Source: Haloarcula sebkhae
GTDB taxonomy: Archaea > Halobacteriota > Halobacteria > Halobacteriales > Haloarculaceae
Length of the DNA stretch: 64,000 bases
Reading direction: 5' to 3'
NCBI RefSeq assembly: GCF_014647415.1
Contig: NZ_BMPD01000002.1
Span: 1-64,000, forward strand
Position 1 is the first letter of the stretch. Each line of letters starts with the position of its first letter. Below the pieces are notes generated by a model. The model saw only the letters and a program-made list of their open reading frames with translations, did not search any database and was not told where the DNA came from. This document shows, one piece after another, positions 7,681 through 16,640 of the stretch. The position numbers and the translations under genes are program-made.

Positions 7681-8631
7681 TTACAGCACCAGTCCTGACT
7701 GCAGCAGCCACACCAGCAGCGTGACCGTCACCGCACTGGAGACGGTCGTCAGGAACACGGTCGCGCTGACGAGTTCACCCGGCGACTGGTCCGCTGTCCC
7801 GTGGCTGAACGCGCCGACGAGGATGATGGTCGTCACACCGGTCGGCGTCGCCAACAGGAGTACGACCACCCGCGCGACTGTCTGGTTCTGGAACCCAACC
7901 GCGAGTACCGCGGCGAACGCGAGCACCGGCGCGAGCAGGAGCTTCAATGCGCTGGCGATACCGACGGACTGGAAGTCGCTGTCCCCGTCGACGTTCGAGA
8001 GCTGAATCCCGAGAATGAGCAACATTACTGGAATCGAGGCGTTTCCGAGCAGTTCCAGTGTCTGCATCACCGTCGACTCCGTCGGCGGCACCGCGCCGAC
8101 CCATCGGAGTGCCAGCGCCACGACGACGGCGTAGACGAGCGGGACGCCGAACACGCGACGCATGTCCGCGAGTGGGCTGCCGCCGCTGCCCCGAGCGGCG
8201 ATGTAGATGCCGACGGTGTAGAGCAACACGCCCTGCAGTGCGGTCACGAGGACGGCCGTGCTCCGTCCCGTCGCACCGAAGGCGAAATCCGCCAGTGGAA
8301 TGCCGTAGTTCCCGGTGTTGGGGAAGATAGAGACGAGGACGAACGCGCCCAGAAGCGGTTCCGAGTGTCCGGTCAGACGGCCGACGCCCTCCGCCAGGAG
8401 CAGCATTGTCGCGGTGAACAGCACGACGGCGAGGACGACGCTCAGGATCGTGTCGCCGGCCAGCGAGGACGTGGCAAGGCTGTGGACCACCAGTGCCGGC
8501 GCGAGGACGTACACCGTGATGGTGTTGAGCGCGTCGGGGTCAGTGCCTTTCACCCGGCCGAGCACAAAGCCGGCCGCAGCGACGGCGACAACTGGGAGGA
8601 TCGCCGTGGCAAAGATAGACAGCAGTGACAC
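7681..8631 (-). CDS. AEC family transporter (auxin efflux carrier type)
   Basis: A 316-aa membrane protein with about ten hydrophobic helices in two five-helix halves. Family features include the N-terminal LPVVAVAAAGFVLGR and the conserved unwound-helix sequence SIFPNTGNYGIPLA (about residues 103-116). Members carry organic anions or amino-acid-like substrates; the substrate here cannot be told. It is monocistronic and convergent with the lipoprotein gene. Confidence 0.85.
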   Translation of the reverse strand: MSLLSIFATAILPVVAVAAAGFVLGRVKGTDPDALNTITVYVLAPALVVHSLATSSLAGDTILSVVLAVVLFTATMLLLAEGVGRLTGHSEPLLGAFVLVSIFPNTGNYGIPLADFAFGATGRSTAVLVTALQGVLLYTVGIYIAARGSGGSPLADMRRVFGVPLVYAVVVALALRWVGAVPPTESTVMQTLELLGNASIPVMLLILGIQLSNVDGDSDFQSVGIASALKLLLAPVLAFAAVLAVGFQNQTVARVVVLLLATPTGVTTIILVGAFSHGTADQSPGELVSATVFLTTVSSAVTVTLLVWLLQSGLVL

Positions 8632-8777
8632 GGCGGGGATGCACGGGCGAGCCTTAGAATCGTTACGAAGCCGTGGGTGTGTGCCGGTTTCGTCCGGTCG
8701 GCGAGCCTGTCCCGCGACGAACGCCGGTCCGGGTCCGGGTCGCTACGCTTTTCTGCCCTGCCCCGCCAGTCCTACGT

Positions 8778-9167
8778 ATGTTTGGCGGAGGCGGCGGGAT
8801 GAACCCGCGCAAGATGAAACAGATGATGGAACAGATGGGCATCGACATGGAGGACATCGATGCGCAGGAAGTAATTATCCGCACCCCGGACGAGGAACTC
8901 GTCTTCGACGACGCGGAGGTCCAGCTCATGGAAGCGCAGGGCCAGAAAACGTATCAGGTCGTCGGCGAGCCCGAAAGCCGCGAGGTCGGCTCCGCTGAGG
9001 GCTCGGCCGCGGCCGACGAGGCTGACGAAAGCAGCAGCGATTCCGGCGTCGACGAGGACGACGTCGAACTCGTCGCCATGCGAGCCGGCGTCGACGAAGA
9101 CACCGCGCGAGAGGCACTCGAAGCCAACGACGGCGACCTCGCGGACGCGGTCGACGAACTGGAGTAA
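8778..9167 (+). CDS. nac: Nascent polypeptide-associated complex protein
   Basis: A 129-aa ribosome-associated chaperone subunit. The N-terminus is [20 protein letters not shown], the usual archaeal NAC start, followed by the NAC domain (about 25-60), an acidic linker, and a C-terminal UBA domain (about 90-129; [20 protein letters not shown]). The ORF is open upstream, but this ATG gives the family N-terminus. The trmI gene starts one base after its stop, an arrangement that implies an operon. Confidence 0.94.
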   Translation: MFGGGGGMNPRKMKQMMEQMGIDMEDIDAQEVIIRTPDEELVFDDAEVQLMEAQGQKTYQVVGEPESREVGSAEGSAAADEADESSSDSGVDEDDVELVAMRAGVDEDTAREALEANDGDLADAVDELE

Positions 9168-9168
9168 C

Positions 9169-9891
9169 GTGGCGTACCTCTTCGTCCACGAAGACCGCGA
9201 GTACCTGCTGGACCCCGGTGAGCGGTTTGAATCCGACCTCGGCATTCTGGAGGTGCCCGAGGACGTGGAACCGGGCGATGTCGTCGAGACCCATCTGGGC
9301 ACCGGCTTCACCGTCCGCCGACTGCGTGGCCCGGACCTGTTTACCCATCTCGAACGCACTGGCGCGCCGATGATGCCCCGCGACGTGGGGCTAGTTGTCG
9401 GCAAGACCGGCGTGGCCGCGGCAGACCGCGTCCTCGATGCTGGCACCGGGACCGGCATCCTCAGCGCGTACATGGGCCGCATCGGCGCTGACGTGGTCAC
9501 TTACGAGCAAGACCCGGAGTTCGCCGAGGTAGCGCGACAGAACATGGAAATCGCCGGCGTTGCGGACACTGTCGATGTCCGGACCGGCGACATCACCGAT
9601 GACCTCGACGACCTCTCGGGCTTTGACGTGCTGACACTCGACACCGAAGACGCACCGACCGTCGTCGAGCGAACGCCCACACTGCTGGAACGCGGCGGGT
9701 CGCTGGCGGTGTACTCCCCGTTCGTGGAGAACACGCGTGAGGTCGTCGCGACGGCCACCGAGGTCGGCCTCGACGGCGTCGAAACGCTTGACACCATCCA
9801 GCGGGAGATGGACTTCGACGACCGCGGCTCCCGCCCATCGACCGGTGGCGTCGGTCACACCGGATACCTGACATTCGCGCGGCGGCCCTGA
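9169..9891 (+). CDS. trmI: tRNA (adenine-N1)-methyltransferase, TrmI type
   Basis: A 240-aa SAM-dependent enzyme expected to form m1A at positions 57/58 of the tRNA T-loop. The Rossmann motif I is VLDAGTGTGILSAYMG (about 88-103) with the acidic motif VVTYEQ after it, preceded by the TrmI-specific small N-terminal domain. The start is GTG, one base after the nac stop. Methylation of position 57 as well as 58 is known for archaeal enzymes; whether this one does both is inference. Confidence 0.88.
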   Translation: MAYLFVHEDREYLLDPGERFESDLGILEVPEDVEPGDVVETHLGTGFTVRRLRGPDLFTHLERTGAPMMPRDVGLVVGKTGVAAADRVLDAGTGTGILSAYMGRIGADVVTYEQDPEFAEVARQNMEIAGVADTVDVRTGDITDDLDDLSGFDVLTLDTEDAPTVVERTPTLLERGGSLAVYSPFVENTREVVATATEVGLDGVETLDTIQREMDFDDRGSRPSTGGVGHTGYLTFARRP

Positions 9892-9912
9892 CGGCCTCCG
9901 TCGGTCTGCTCA

Positions 9913-9929
9913 CCCCCTGTTGTTGGGGG
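9913..9929. terminator. Possible hairpin after trmI
   Basis: CCCCC (9913-9917) and GGGGG (9925-9929) flank a 7-base loop, 22 bases beyond the trmI stop and just before the next promoter. It may separate the two transcripts. Confidence 0.3.
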
Positions 9930-9932
9930 CGA

Positions 9933-9940
9933 CTTTAAAC
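9933..9940 (+). promoter_or_regulatory. TATA box for the 69-aa gene
   Basis: CTTTAAAC lies 27-34 bases before the ATG at 9967, favouring that start over in-frame starts at 9949 and 9955. Confidence 0.5.
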
Positions 9941-9966
9941 ATGTAGGAGTGCGTATGGTATACTGC

Positions 9967-10176
9967 ATGAGCGAATCAGAGACGCCGATGGAGACGACAA
10001 CCTGGCCAGACCTTGCAATCGGGCTTTACGACCGCCTGACCGGACGCAATGCCGAAATCACGTACGACTTCGACGATATGGAAGTCGATGTCCCGAGCAA
10101 GGCCGGCGAAGACGCCGAGCACGCTCGCTGGCGGGTTGACGGCACGCTGACTATCACGACACGCGATAACGACTGA
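9967..10176 (+). CDS. Conserved small hypothetical protein (69 aa)
   Basis: A small acidic protein starting MSESETPMETTTW with no membrane segment or known motif. I do not recognise its family. It is followed after two bases by a 126-aa ORF, so the two form a probable operon and may work together. Confidence 0.65.
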   Translation: MSESETPMETTTWPDLAIGLYDRLTGRNAEITYDFDDMEVDVPSKAGEDAEHARWRVDGTLTITTRDND

Positions 10177-10178
10177 CA

Positions 10179-10559
10179 GTGGTCACCACGACGAAGGCGG
10201 TCGGCGATCTGTTCGACCTGCTCGAGCGAAAGCCGGACCTCCTCGTCGACGCCGACCTGACCGTCGAGCGGGACGGGGTCGCGTTCACCGTCAGGGGATA
10301 CGACGACCTCGTCGCCGTCGACCTGCCGTCGTTCGGAGCGGCGTTCGATCTCTTTCGGGACCGACCGGTCGAGGAAGCCGACGCCGCCGTGGCACTCGCG
10401 GCTGCCGGACTGACGGCCGAAATCCGCGTTCGCGGAGCGCCTGTCGCTCGCCTCGGTGCGGATGCAGTGCCGAGTCCGCTCGCGAAGCGACTCGGTTTCG
10501 GGCCGATCCAACTGTTCCTCGACGGCGTACTGCTGGCGATTACGCCACGGCGCGGATGA
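10179..10559 (+). CDS. Conserved hypothetical protein (126 aa)
   Basis: GTG start two bases after the upstream stop. The acidic product has an alternating hydrophobic pattern and no transmembrane segment strong enough to call; a mildly hydrophobic stretch lies near the C-terminus (IQLFLDGVLLAI). No family was recognised. Its 3' end overlaps the convergent gene at 10540-10559 by 20 bases. Confidence 0.62.
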   Translation: MVTTTKAVGDLFDLLERKPDLLVDADLTVERDGVAFTVRGYDDLVAVDLPSFGAAFDLFRDRPVEEADAAVALAAAGLTAEIRVRGAPVARLGADAVPSPLAKRLGFGPIQLFLDGVLLAITPRRG

Positions 10560-11151
10560 GAGCAAGCAGTTCGGTCCGATAGTCCGACGGTGTCCGCCGG
10601 AGCGGCTCGGGCGGATTTTCCACGTTCAGAAGTGTCGCTAGCGATCGGTCGGGATACGCGCCGGCGGCGATGCGGAACCCGTCGCCGTGCCAGACGCCGA
10701 CCCAGCCGGTAATCGACAGCGTCGCGTCGGTCGCTTCGAGATCGAGTTCGGCGCTGTAGGTCCGGAACCGCGCCCGATCGCCGCTGTCGACGCGGACTCG
10801 TTCCTGCCGCCCGTGCTCGATGGATTCGAACCCTCTATCGGCCAGTTCGTCGGCGAAGGCCGACTGGGCCTCCGAGCGGACTGTCGGGAGAATCATCGCC
10901 GGGCCGATACCCGGCGCGAGCGGCGGAGTAAACGACAGTGCAGTCGCGAAGAAGAACCGCCACTGGTGGTCGAGCCCGACCGCATCTCGGACGGCCTCGC
11001 GTGTCTCGGCGGCGTCGTACACCTTCGTCGCCCCCTCGACGCGGGCCGTCGGTAACTCGAAGACGGTTTCGACGCTCTCGTCGACAAGCTCCCAGCCGCC
11101 GTCGCGCAGCCGGTCCGCGGGCACGTCCGGGAACGCGGGGTCAGCGGGCAC
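10540..11151 (-). CDS. Hypothetical protein (203 aa)
   Basis: A 203-aa protein with an acidic soluble profile, one mildly hydrophobic stretch (about 70-90, FFFATALSFTPPLAPGIGPA) and no motif that I recognise. It begins nine bases after the TFS stop codon, so it is probably co-transcribed with tfs. It overlaps the convergent 126-aa gene by 20 bases at the 3' end. Confidence 0.65.
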   Translation of the reverse strand: MPADPAFPDVPADRLRDGGWELVDESVETVFELPTARVEGATKVYDAAETREAVRDAVGLDHQWRFFFATALSFTPPLAPGIGPAMILPTVRSEAQSAFADELADRGFESIEHGRQERVRVDSGDRARFRTYSAELDLEATDATLSITGWVGVWHGDGFRIAAGAYPDRSLATLLNVENPPEPLRRTPSDYRTELLALIRAVA

Positions 11152-11160
11152 GGTCCGGCC

Positions 11161-11487
11161 TCAGTGATCGTCCTCTCGCCACTTGTGTTCGCACTCGGTG
11201 CAGGTGAAAAAGCGCGTCTCGGACTCGTCGGCCGCGCGGATCTGCTTCATCTCGTAGAAGGCCCGCTCGTTGCCACACTCTGGACAGCGTGCACCCGTCG
11301 TCGGCCCCATGTCCTCGGCGTCGACCTCGGAGGTATCGACGACTTCCGACTCCTCTTGGCCCTGCGTGGTGACGGCCATCTCCTGTTCGGTCTCGGCGTT
11401 TCGAGCCTTTTCGTAGCCGCAACTACCACAGACCCAGCGCTCGTCGTCCGTTTTCATCATCGAACCGCATTCGTCGCAAAACTCCAT
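11161..11487 (-). CDS. tfs: Transcription factor S (TFIIS-like RNA cleavage factor)
   Basis: A 108-aa protein that stimulates transcript cleavage by backtracked archaeal RNA polymerase. It has two zinc ribbons: N-terminal CDECGSMM and CGSCGY (about 4-23), and C-terminal CPECG with CTECEHKW (about 68-103). The C-terminal ribbon retains the acidic tip in RAADES, equivalent to the catalytic Asp-Glu of TFIIS. Length is normal for TFS. Confidence 0.93.
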   Translation of the reverse strand: MEFCDECGSMMKTDDERWVCGSCGYEKARNAETEQEMAVTTQGQEESEVVDTSEVDAEDMGPTTGARCPECGNERAFYEMKQIRAADESETRFFTCTECEHKWREDDH

Positions 11488-11516
11488 TGTAGTACCACCG
11501 TTTGCTTGCCGACCGT

Positions 11517-11526
11517 GTTAAATACC
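11517..11526 (-). promoter_or_regulatory. TATA box for tfs
   Basis: Minus strand GGTATTTAAC lies 30-39 bases before the TFS ATG at 11487, a good match for position and composition. Confidence 0.6.
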
Positions 11527-11607
11527 CGGTTTCGCCCAGCCCGTTCTGCCGGTATCCATCGCTGTGCAGTGCGGAGCGAACAGCAAAATCGGAATGTCTC
11601 AACAGTA

Positions 11608-12702
11608 TCAGTCGTTGCGAACCCACGCCGAACAGGGTTCCATATCGTCCATGACCTCGCCGTGGAAGGAACAGTACGGCTCGATATCGCCGTCCTGCAT
11701 CACGTATTCGAAATGCCGGCAGTTCCCGCAGTAGGTGTCCGGTTCGCCCTGGTGGACCGCCGTCTCTGTGATCGCGTCGCGCTCCGTCGTCGCCGTGCCG
11801 CCGTCGGTCGACGTGGACGCTTCCGGGCCGGCCTCAGCTATTCTCGGGTCGAGCGTGTTCTCGGAGGGGCCGGCCTGATCCGCTCTACTCGACGCGGTGT
11901 TTTGCTGGCTGGTATTCGAGCGAGCGGTCGCCTGACGGCCCGACTGTCGCCCCGTCGCTGTACTGCTATCTGCCTGTCTCGGGGACTGCGCACTGCGGTC
12001 GGACTGCGTGCTACCGGTCGGCTGCTGACGGCGGCTGTCGGCCGCGCGCGTGTCGCCCGAATGCTGTCCGGTCCCCCCATCGCTGACAGCGCCCTCGGTA
12101 TCTGTCCCCGGTCGGTTCGTCTGTGTCTCGACTGTGCCGTCCGGATCCTGACCGAAGAACCCGATACCACCCAGTCCCGGCAGCGTTCGGGCCTCCTCGA
12201 CGAGACGGATCGTTCCTTCCTCGGTCACTTCCATGCGTGCCGTCCCGCCAGGATCGTTTCGCGTCTTGAACGTCGCAAGCGACGCGAACAGGCACCAGAA
12301 CGTTGTCACGATACCAGCGAAGTAGACGGCACCGGTGAGCAGTGCCAGTAATGGGTCGCTGCTGGTCCAGTTGTAGGGATACAGCGACAGAAACAGCACG
12401 ACGCCGACCGCTGCGACACCTGTTCCGCCGAGAGCAGTCAGCCGGATCCGACGACTGGCCGGCAACACCGCGAACACGCCGAGAATAACCGATGGCAGCC
12501 CGAGACCGGCGATGCCGCCGGCAATTCGTCTGGCTGCGTAGGCGTCCAGCCCGTATCTGCTTCCGATGCCGGTTGTTGCGAGCGCGATTGCCCCGACGAG
12601 TCCGGCGACACCAACGAGAAACAGGGTTGTCCCGACGAGCTGCTGGCGGCGCGATGCGACGCGCCCAACATCCCCTTCGTACACGTCGGTGAGACTAGTC
12701 AT
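11608..12702 (-). CDS. Haloarchaeal membrane protein with C-terminal Cys motif (probably DUF7139)
   Basis: A 364-aa protein starting MTSLTDVYEGDVG. Four hydrophobic helices (about 22-45, 60-80, 88-108, 118-142) are followed by a small domain, then a long Ser/Thr/Gln/Gly-rich disordered linker (about 190-310). The C-terminus carries a zinc-ribbon-like motif, YCGNCRHFEYV with later YCSFHG and PCSAW. A TATA box at 12725-12732 selects the ATG at 12702 over one at 12711. Function unknown; family name from memory. Confidence 0.72.
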   Translation of the reverse strand: MTSLTDVYEGDVGRVASRRQQLVGTTLFLVGVAGLVGAIALATTGIGSRYGLDAYAARRIAGGIAGLGLPSVILGVFAVLPASRRIRLTALGGTGVAAVGVVLFLSLYPYNWTSSDPLLALLTGAVYFAGIVTTFWCLFASLATFKTRNDPGGTARMEVTEEGTIRLVEEARTLPGLGGIGFFGQDPDGTVETQTNRPGTDTEGAVSDGGTGQHSGDTRAADSRRQQPTGSTQSDRSAQSPRQADSSTATGRQSGRQATARSNTSQQNTASSRADQAGPSENTLDPRIAEAGPEASTSTDGGTATTERDAITETAVHQGEPDTYCGNCRHFEYVMQDGDIEPYCSFHGEVMDDMEPCSAWVRND

Positions 12703-12724
12703 GCAGTACACTACTGCTACATCC

Positions 12725-12732
12725 GATAAAAC
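12725..12732 (-). promoter_or_regulatory. TATA box for the 364-aa membrane protein
   Basis: Minus strand GTTTTATC lies 23-30 bases before the ATG at 12702. Confidence 0.55.
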
Positions 12733-12833
12733 TACCCGTCAGACAGATGCATGACGCGGGCACGCGCGTACGCAGTTCCGAAAATGCGAGTCGTTCCGAA
12801 AGCACTAATCGGACCCACGGGCACTGTTCGGAT

Positions 12834-13121
12834 ATGAGCGACGACGAAAGCGAGGACGCGGAGGAGCCGGCTGTCGAACTCGGCGACGGACCCGACGTTG
12901 CCGGTGCGCCGCTTTCCCGCGTTTCGGCCCGGCTTACCTGGGGCATCGAACACAGCACTATCGTCGACCGTGAGGGTGACACGACGATTCGGACGCCGGA
13001 CGGTCCGCAGGAACTCGCAACGGTGCTCGAGGAGGTCGACGTGCCATATTTCTCCGACCGCCAGGAGTTCGAGAACGCGGTCCGAGACGTCATCGGGACT
13101 GGCCCCGTCCCGACCGAGTAG
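12834..13121 (+). CDS. DUF5789-like haloarchaeal protein
   Basis: A 95-aa acidic protein starting MSDDESEDAEE. It contains the pattern VAGAPLSRVSARLTW and TIRTPDGPQELATVLEEV, which I associate with DUF5789, a small family restricted to haloarchaea and of unknown function. The ORF is open upstream, but the upstream residues are basic and uncharacteristic. Confidence 0.7.
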   Translation: MSDDESEDAEEPAVELGDGPDVAGAPLSRVSARLTWGIEHSTIVDREGDTTIRTPDGPQELATVLEEVDVPYFSDRQEFENAVRDVIGTGPVPTE

Positions 13122-13280
13122 GCTTGGCAGCGGCCTTGTGTCTGGCCAAGCATCGCCACGCTAGCTGGCCCAGCAGCGGTCCATTTGACGACATAGCTCG
13201 TGTGGCACCTGCTGTCCACGCGGCAATCTGCCATCGTGTTGAACCACAGGGTTTGATACCGTCTGTTGTGGAGACAGCGT

Positions 13281-13478
13281 ATGTTTCGTAGTGGTCTGTC
13301 CTGGAAAGAGCGAACCGCATTCGCTATCTGGGGACTCGGAGTTATCATCGTTCTCCGAACCCTGTACGATGTATTCGGCGTAGAGGGGCGCGAATTAGCT
13401 ATCGTCGCCGTTGTTCTGTTCTTTGGCTCGTTCTACGGCGTGTTCATGCCAGTCTGGCGACGGCTCACTGCGGAGTGA
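13281..13478 (+). CDS. Small two-helix membrane protein (65 aa)
   Basis: Starting at the ATG at 13281 the product is MFRSGLSWKER followed by two hydrophobic segments (about 12-29 and 38-57) and a basic end (RRLTAE). An upstream in-frame TTG would add five residues. No family name recognised. It appears to stand alone. Confidence 0.6.
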   Translation: MFRSGLSWKERTAFAIWGLGVIIVLRTLYDVFGVEGRELAIVAVVLFFGSFYGVFMPVWRRLTAE

Positions 13479-13576
13479 AGCACAAGAAGCAACGACTGAG
13501 CGGTCACAGCGGCGTCATCGGTCCGACGCAGTACGGTTCGTTATCGTCGCTCCACAACACAACAGCTTGCGATCAG

Positions 13577-13741
13577 TTACCGCATGTTTTCGAGCGCATA
13601 CACCGTATCGGAGATAATCCACTCCGTCTCACAGTCAGCGTGCTCGATACTGAGCGCGTTGAAGGTCTCTCGTCCGTCATCGACCGTTATTTCGAACGCT
13701 CGGCTACGAAGCGACTCGGGATGGGGACTCGGTGGGGACAC
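13577..13741 (-). CDS. Putative small acidic protein (54 aa, GTG start)
   Basis: The C-terminal half (FEITVDDGRETFNAL to WIISDTVYALENMR) has the composition of small haloarchaeal orphan proteins. A GTG at 13741 is preceded by GAGGAGG (13747-13753 region, minus strand) and a GTTTATC element about 30 bases upstream, so I prefer it to the long extension that crosses the neighbouring gene. No family recognised. Confidence 0.45.
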   Translation of the reverse strand: MSPPSPHPESLRSRAFEITVDDGRETFNALSIEHADCETEWIISDTVYALENMR

Positions 13742-13830
13742 ACATCCTCCTCGTAGGGTGGGACCGATAAACGAGTCGATTCGCGGCGAGAGGGCCGTAA
13801 CACGCCGATTGGCCGCCGTCTGGCGATTGG

Positions 13831-13971
13831 TCAGGATTCGGGTCGGTCGTTCGCTTCGGCCCTGCCGCGGCGTTTCCCGAACAGGTACGCGGCGACGATG
13901 AGTGCGAGGGGAACGACGAGGAAGACACCCATCATGATGAGGAGGACGACCAGTTCGACAACTCCGGGCAT
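13831..13971 (-). CDS. Single-helix small membrane protein (46 aa)
   Basis: A 46-aa ORF, MPGVVELVVLL followed by one long hydrophobic stretch (about 4-31) and a basic, then acidic tail (GKRRGRAEANDRPES). Codon use is haloarchaeal. It is short, so the call rests on composition and frame integrity only. Confidence 0.55.
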   Translation of the reverse strand: MPGVVELVVLLIMMGVFLVVPLALIVAAYLFGKRRGRAEANDRPES

Positions 13972-14070
13972 ACCCGGAAACAGGAGGAGGACCATACGCA
14001 CCGTACACCGGCCCGTCGCAAAAATCCACCCGCAAAGTGAGCGCCGGAATCCGCTCCTGCTGTGTCCGGC

Positions 14071-14841
14071 TTAGACGTGTGGCTCCGGCAGCAGGTCCTC
14101 GAACGCCTGCGAGTCCAGCCACTTACAGAGCCTGACGAGCTGTTCGGTCGCCGCCTCGAACATCTCCGCGCCCTTCTCGGCCGTGGCGTCGGTCTGGTCG
14201 CCCAGGACGCCGTTGTCGGTGTTATCAGCGGCGTCGTAGAATGTCCGCGAGCCGTACTTCTTTGTCTCCGCCGCCTCGACGCTCGGAATCCCGCCGTCCC
14301 GTGCGTCTTCGAGGCGGTCATCGTGCACCAGTTCGGAGCGCAGGTGTTGGATCATCGCCGTCTCCTTCGGCCCGCCGTGTGGCCCGTTCTGCTCGAACAG
14401 GTCGTCCACGAGGTCCGGGATACTCTCGTCCCACATCCACTCGATGGCGTACAGTACCTCGTCATCTCGGAGCCGCCGGCCGACCTCCCGGAGGTGTTCG
14501 ACGTTTCCGCCGTGAGCATTCACGTAGATGACCCGGTCGATGCCGTGATAGGCCAGATTCCGGGTGAACGACTCGACGTAGTCACGAAACACCGGCGCGT
14601 CGACCCACATCGTCCCGTTGAACTGCCTGTGATGGGGGCTCACGCCGACGTTGATCGTTGGGGTGCAGAGGTAGCCAGTCCTCTCGGCGGCTTCCCGGGC
14701 GAAGGCCTCCCCGATGAGGTGGTCCGTCGCTAGCGGGAGATGCGGTCCGTGTTGTTCGGTTGACCCGAGCGGCACGAGCGCGAGCGACTCCGCCTCGAAA
14801 TAGTCGCCGAGATCCGGCCAAGTCTCGTCGGCAAGGTACAT
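14071..14841 (-). CDS. Creatininase family amidohydrolase
   Basis: A 256-aa metal-dependent hydrolase. It contains the family motifs LVPLGSTEQHGPHLPLATD (about 21-39), with metal-ligand Glu, His and Asp, then SPHHRQF, and NAHGGN (about 109-114). Members include creatinine amidohydrolase and the ArfB formamide hydrolase of archaeal flavin and F420 synthesis; sequence alone does not distinguish these. It is single, with no flavin genes nearby. Confidence 0.82.
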   Translation of the reverse strand: MYLADETWPDLGDYFEAESLALVPLGSTEQHGPHLPLATDHLIGEAFAREAAERTGYLCTPTINVGVSPHHRQFNGTMWVDAPVFRDYVESFTRNLAYHGIDRVIYVNAHGGNVEHLREVGRRLRDDEVLYAIEWMWDESIPDLVDDLFEQNGPHGGPKETAMIQHLRSELVHDDRLEDARDGGIPSVEAAETKKYGSRTFYDAADNTDNGVLGDQTDATAEKGAEMFEAATEQLVRLCKWLDSQAFEDLLPEPHV

Positions 14842-14919
14842 ACCACTGCTGGTGACGGGTGCGTCTTCAATCTGTGCCTCGCGACGACCCTTGCGATGAG
14901 ATGACGCGGGGCGAACGCC

Positions 14920-16617
14920 TCAGTCGAATAGCTCGTAGACGCGAGCCTCGTACGGTGCGAGCGTCACCGTTTCCGGGTCCGTGTCGTCGTCGTCGTAATT
15001 GCTCTCTAGCAGCGTCGCATCGGCATACTCGACCGGGAGGTCGACGGTCTCCGTCACGTCGTCGAAGTGCAGGACGACGAGAACCCGCTCGGTTCCCGCG
15101 TCTGTCGACAGCGCCCGTGTGAAGGCGAAGACGGTCTCGTGGTCGGGAAGCAGGTCGGTGTAGTCCCCGTACACCAGCACGTCTCTGTTGGCGCGCAACT
15201 GGATGAGTCGCCGGTAGTAGCTGTAGACGGAGTCCGGATCGGCTTGCTGGTCGGCAGCGTTGATTTCCCTGTAGTTCGGATTGACCTGAATCCAGGGGTC
15301 ACCGTCGGTGAAGCCGGCGTTTTGAGAGTCGTCCCATTGCATCGGCGTCCGGGCGTTGTCGCGGGTCCGGTAGCCGACGACGTCTTTCACGTCATCGTAG
15401 TCGTCGAAGCCCTCCCGGTCGAGTAGCTCCCTCGCGTGGTTGATGGCGTCCACGTCGCGGAGGTCGTCCATCGTCTCCCAGTCGGCGTTCGTCATCCCGA
15501 GTTCCTGCCCCTGATAGATGTAGGGTGTGCCACAGAGGGTGAGGACGAACGTCCCGAGCAGCGTCGCGGATTCCCGGCGATAGTTCTCGGGGTCGCCGTA
15601 GCGGGAAACGCTCCGCGGCTGGTCGTGATTCTCCCAGTACAGTGTGTTCCAGCCGTCCGCCGCCAGCCCGTCCTGCCAGCGGTCGATGATACGCTTCAGC
15701 TCCGGCAGGCTCCAGTCGCCGACCGACCAGCGCTCGCCGTCAGCGTAATCGAGCTTCGTGTGCTGGAAGTGAAACGCCATGTCCAGTGGGCCGTCCTCGC
15801 CGGCGTACTCGCGAGCCGACTCGACGGTGAGCTGTGGCATCTCCCCGACAGTCATCACGTCGTAGTTCGACAGCACCTGCTCGTCCATCGCGTCGAGATA
15901 CGACAGCATCTCCGGCCCGTCGATGAAATGCTCGGACCCGACCCACTCGCTATCCGGGTCGCCGTCGGGCAGTCCCTCGACTTTCGACAGGAGATTGATC
16001 ACGTCCATCCGGAAGCCGTCGATGCCCTTCTCCAGCCACCACTCGATAGTGTCGAAGATGTCCTGTCGGACGGCGTCGTTGCGCCAGTTCAGGTCCGGCT
16101 GTGAGGTGTCGTACAGGTGGAGGTAGAACTCGCCACGCTCCTCATCGTACTCCCAGGCAGACCCCCCGAAAAAGGACTCCCAGTTGTTGGGCGGCACTGG
16201 CTCGCCGTTCTGGTCGGTGTCCCCCTCTCGCCAGATGTAGTAGTCCTCGTACTCCGGGTCCCGCTGTCGGGACTTCTCGAACCACTCGTGTTGGTCCGAC
16301 GTGTGATTGACGACGAGGTCCATGACGAGCCGTATGTCCCGGTCGTGGACTTCCGCGAGCAGCGTTTCCCAGTCGGCCATCGTCCCGAACTCGTCGTAGA
16401 TGGCCTGATAATCACTGATGTCGTAGCCGTTGTCCTTCTGGGGGGAGTCATAGACTGGGTTGAGCCAGATGACGTCGACGCCGAGGTCGGCGACGTAATC
16501 CAGGCGCTCGATGATGCCCTGTAGATCGCCCACGCCATCACCGTCGCTGTCGTTGAAACTTCGGGGATAGATCTGGTAGACGACTGCTTCCTTCCACCAG
16601 TCGCGCTCTGCGGTCAT
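14920..16617 (-). CDS. GH13 alpha-glucosidase / oligo-1,6-glucosidase
   Basis: A 565-aa cytoplasmic glycoside hydrolase. GH13 conserved regions are all present: MDLVVNH (about 99-105), GFRMDVIN with nucleophile D205, VGEMP with acid/base E259, and ENHDQPR with the third Asp. The start WWKEAVVYQIYPRSF is typical of the oligo-1,6-glucosidase/trehalulose-type subfamily. The ATG at 16617 is preceded by a TATA box and a palindrome. It likely hydrolyses small alpha-glucosides. Confidence 0.9.
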   Translation of the reverse strand: MTAERDWWKEAVVYQIYPRSFNDSDGDGVGDLQGIIERLDYVADLGVDVIWLNPVYDSPQKDNGYDISDYQAIYDEFGTMADWETLLAEVHDRDIRLVMDLVVNHTSDQHEWFEKSRQRDPEYEDYYIWREGDTDQNGEPVPPNNWESFFGGSAWEYDEERGEFYLHLYDTSQPDLNWRNDAVRQDIFDTIEWWLEKGIDGFRMDVINLLSKVEGLPDGDPDSEWVGSEHFIDGPEMLSYLDAMDEQVLSNYDVMTVGEMPQLTVESAREYAGEDGPLDMAFHFQHTKLDYADGERWSVGDWSLPELKRIIDRWQDGLAADGWNTLYWENHDQPRSVSRYGDPENYRRESATLLGTFVLTLCGTPYIYQGQELGMTNADWETMDDLRDVDAINHARELLDREGFDDYDDVKDVVGYRTRDNARTPMQWDDSQNAGFTDGDPWIQVNPNYREINAADQQADPDSVYSYYRRLIQLRANRDVLVYGDYTDLLPDHETVFAFTRALSTDAGTERVLVVLHFDDVTETVDLPVEYADATLLESNYDDDDTDPETVTLAPYEARVYELFD

Positions 16618-16640
16618 ACACAGGGGTAGCCTGAGGCTTT

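Noticed and set aside
14062-14733. Long plus-strand ORF opposite the creatininase gene
   Set aside because: Antisense shadow; the minus-strand product has clear catalytic motifs.
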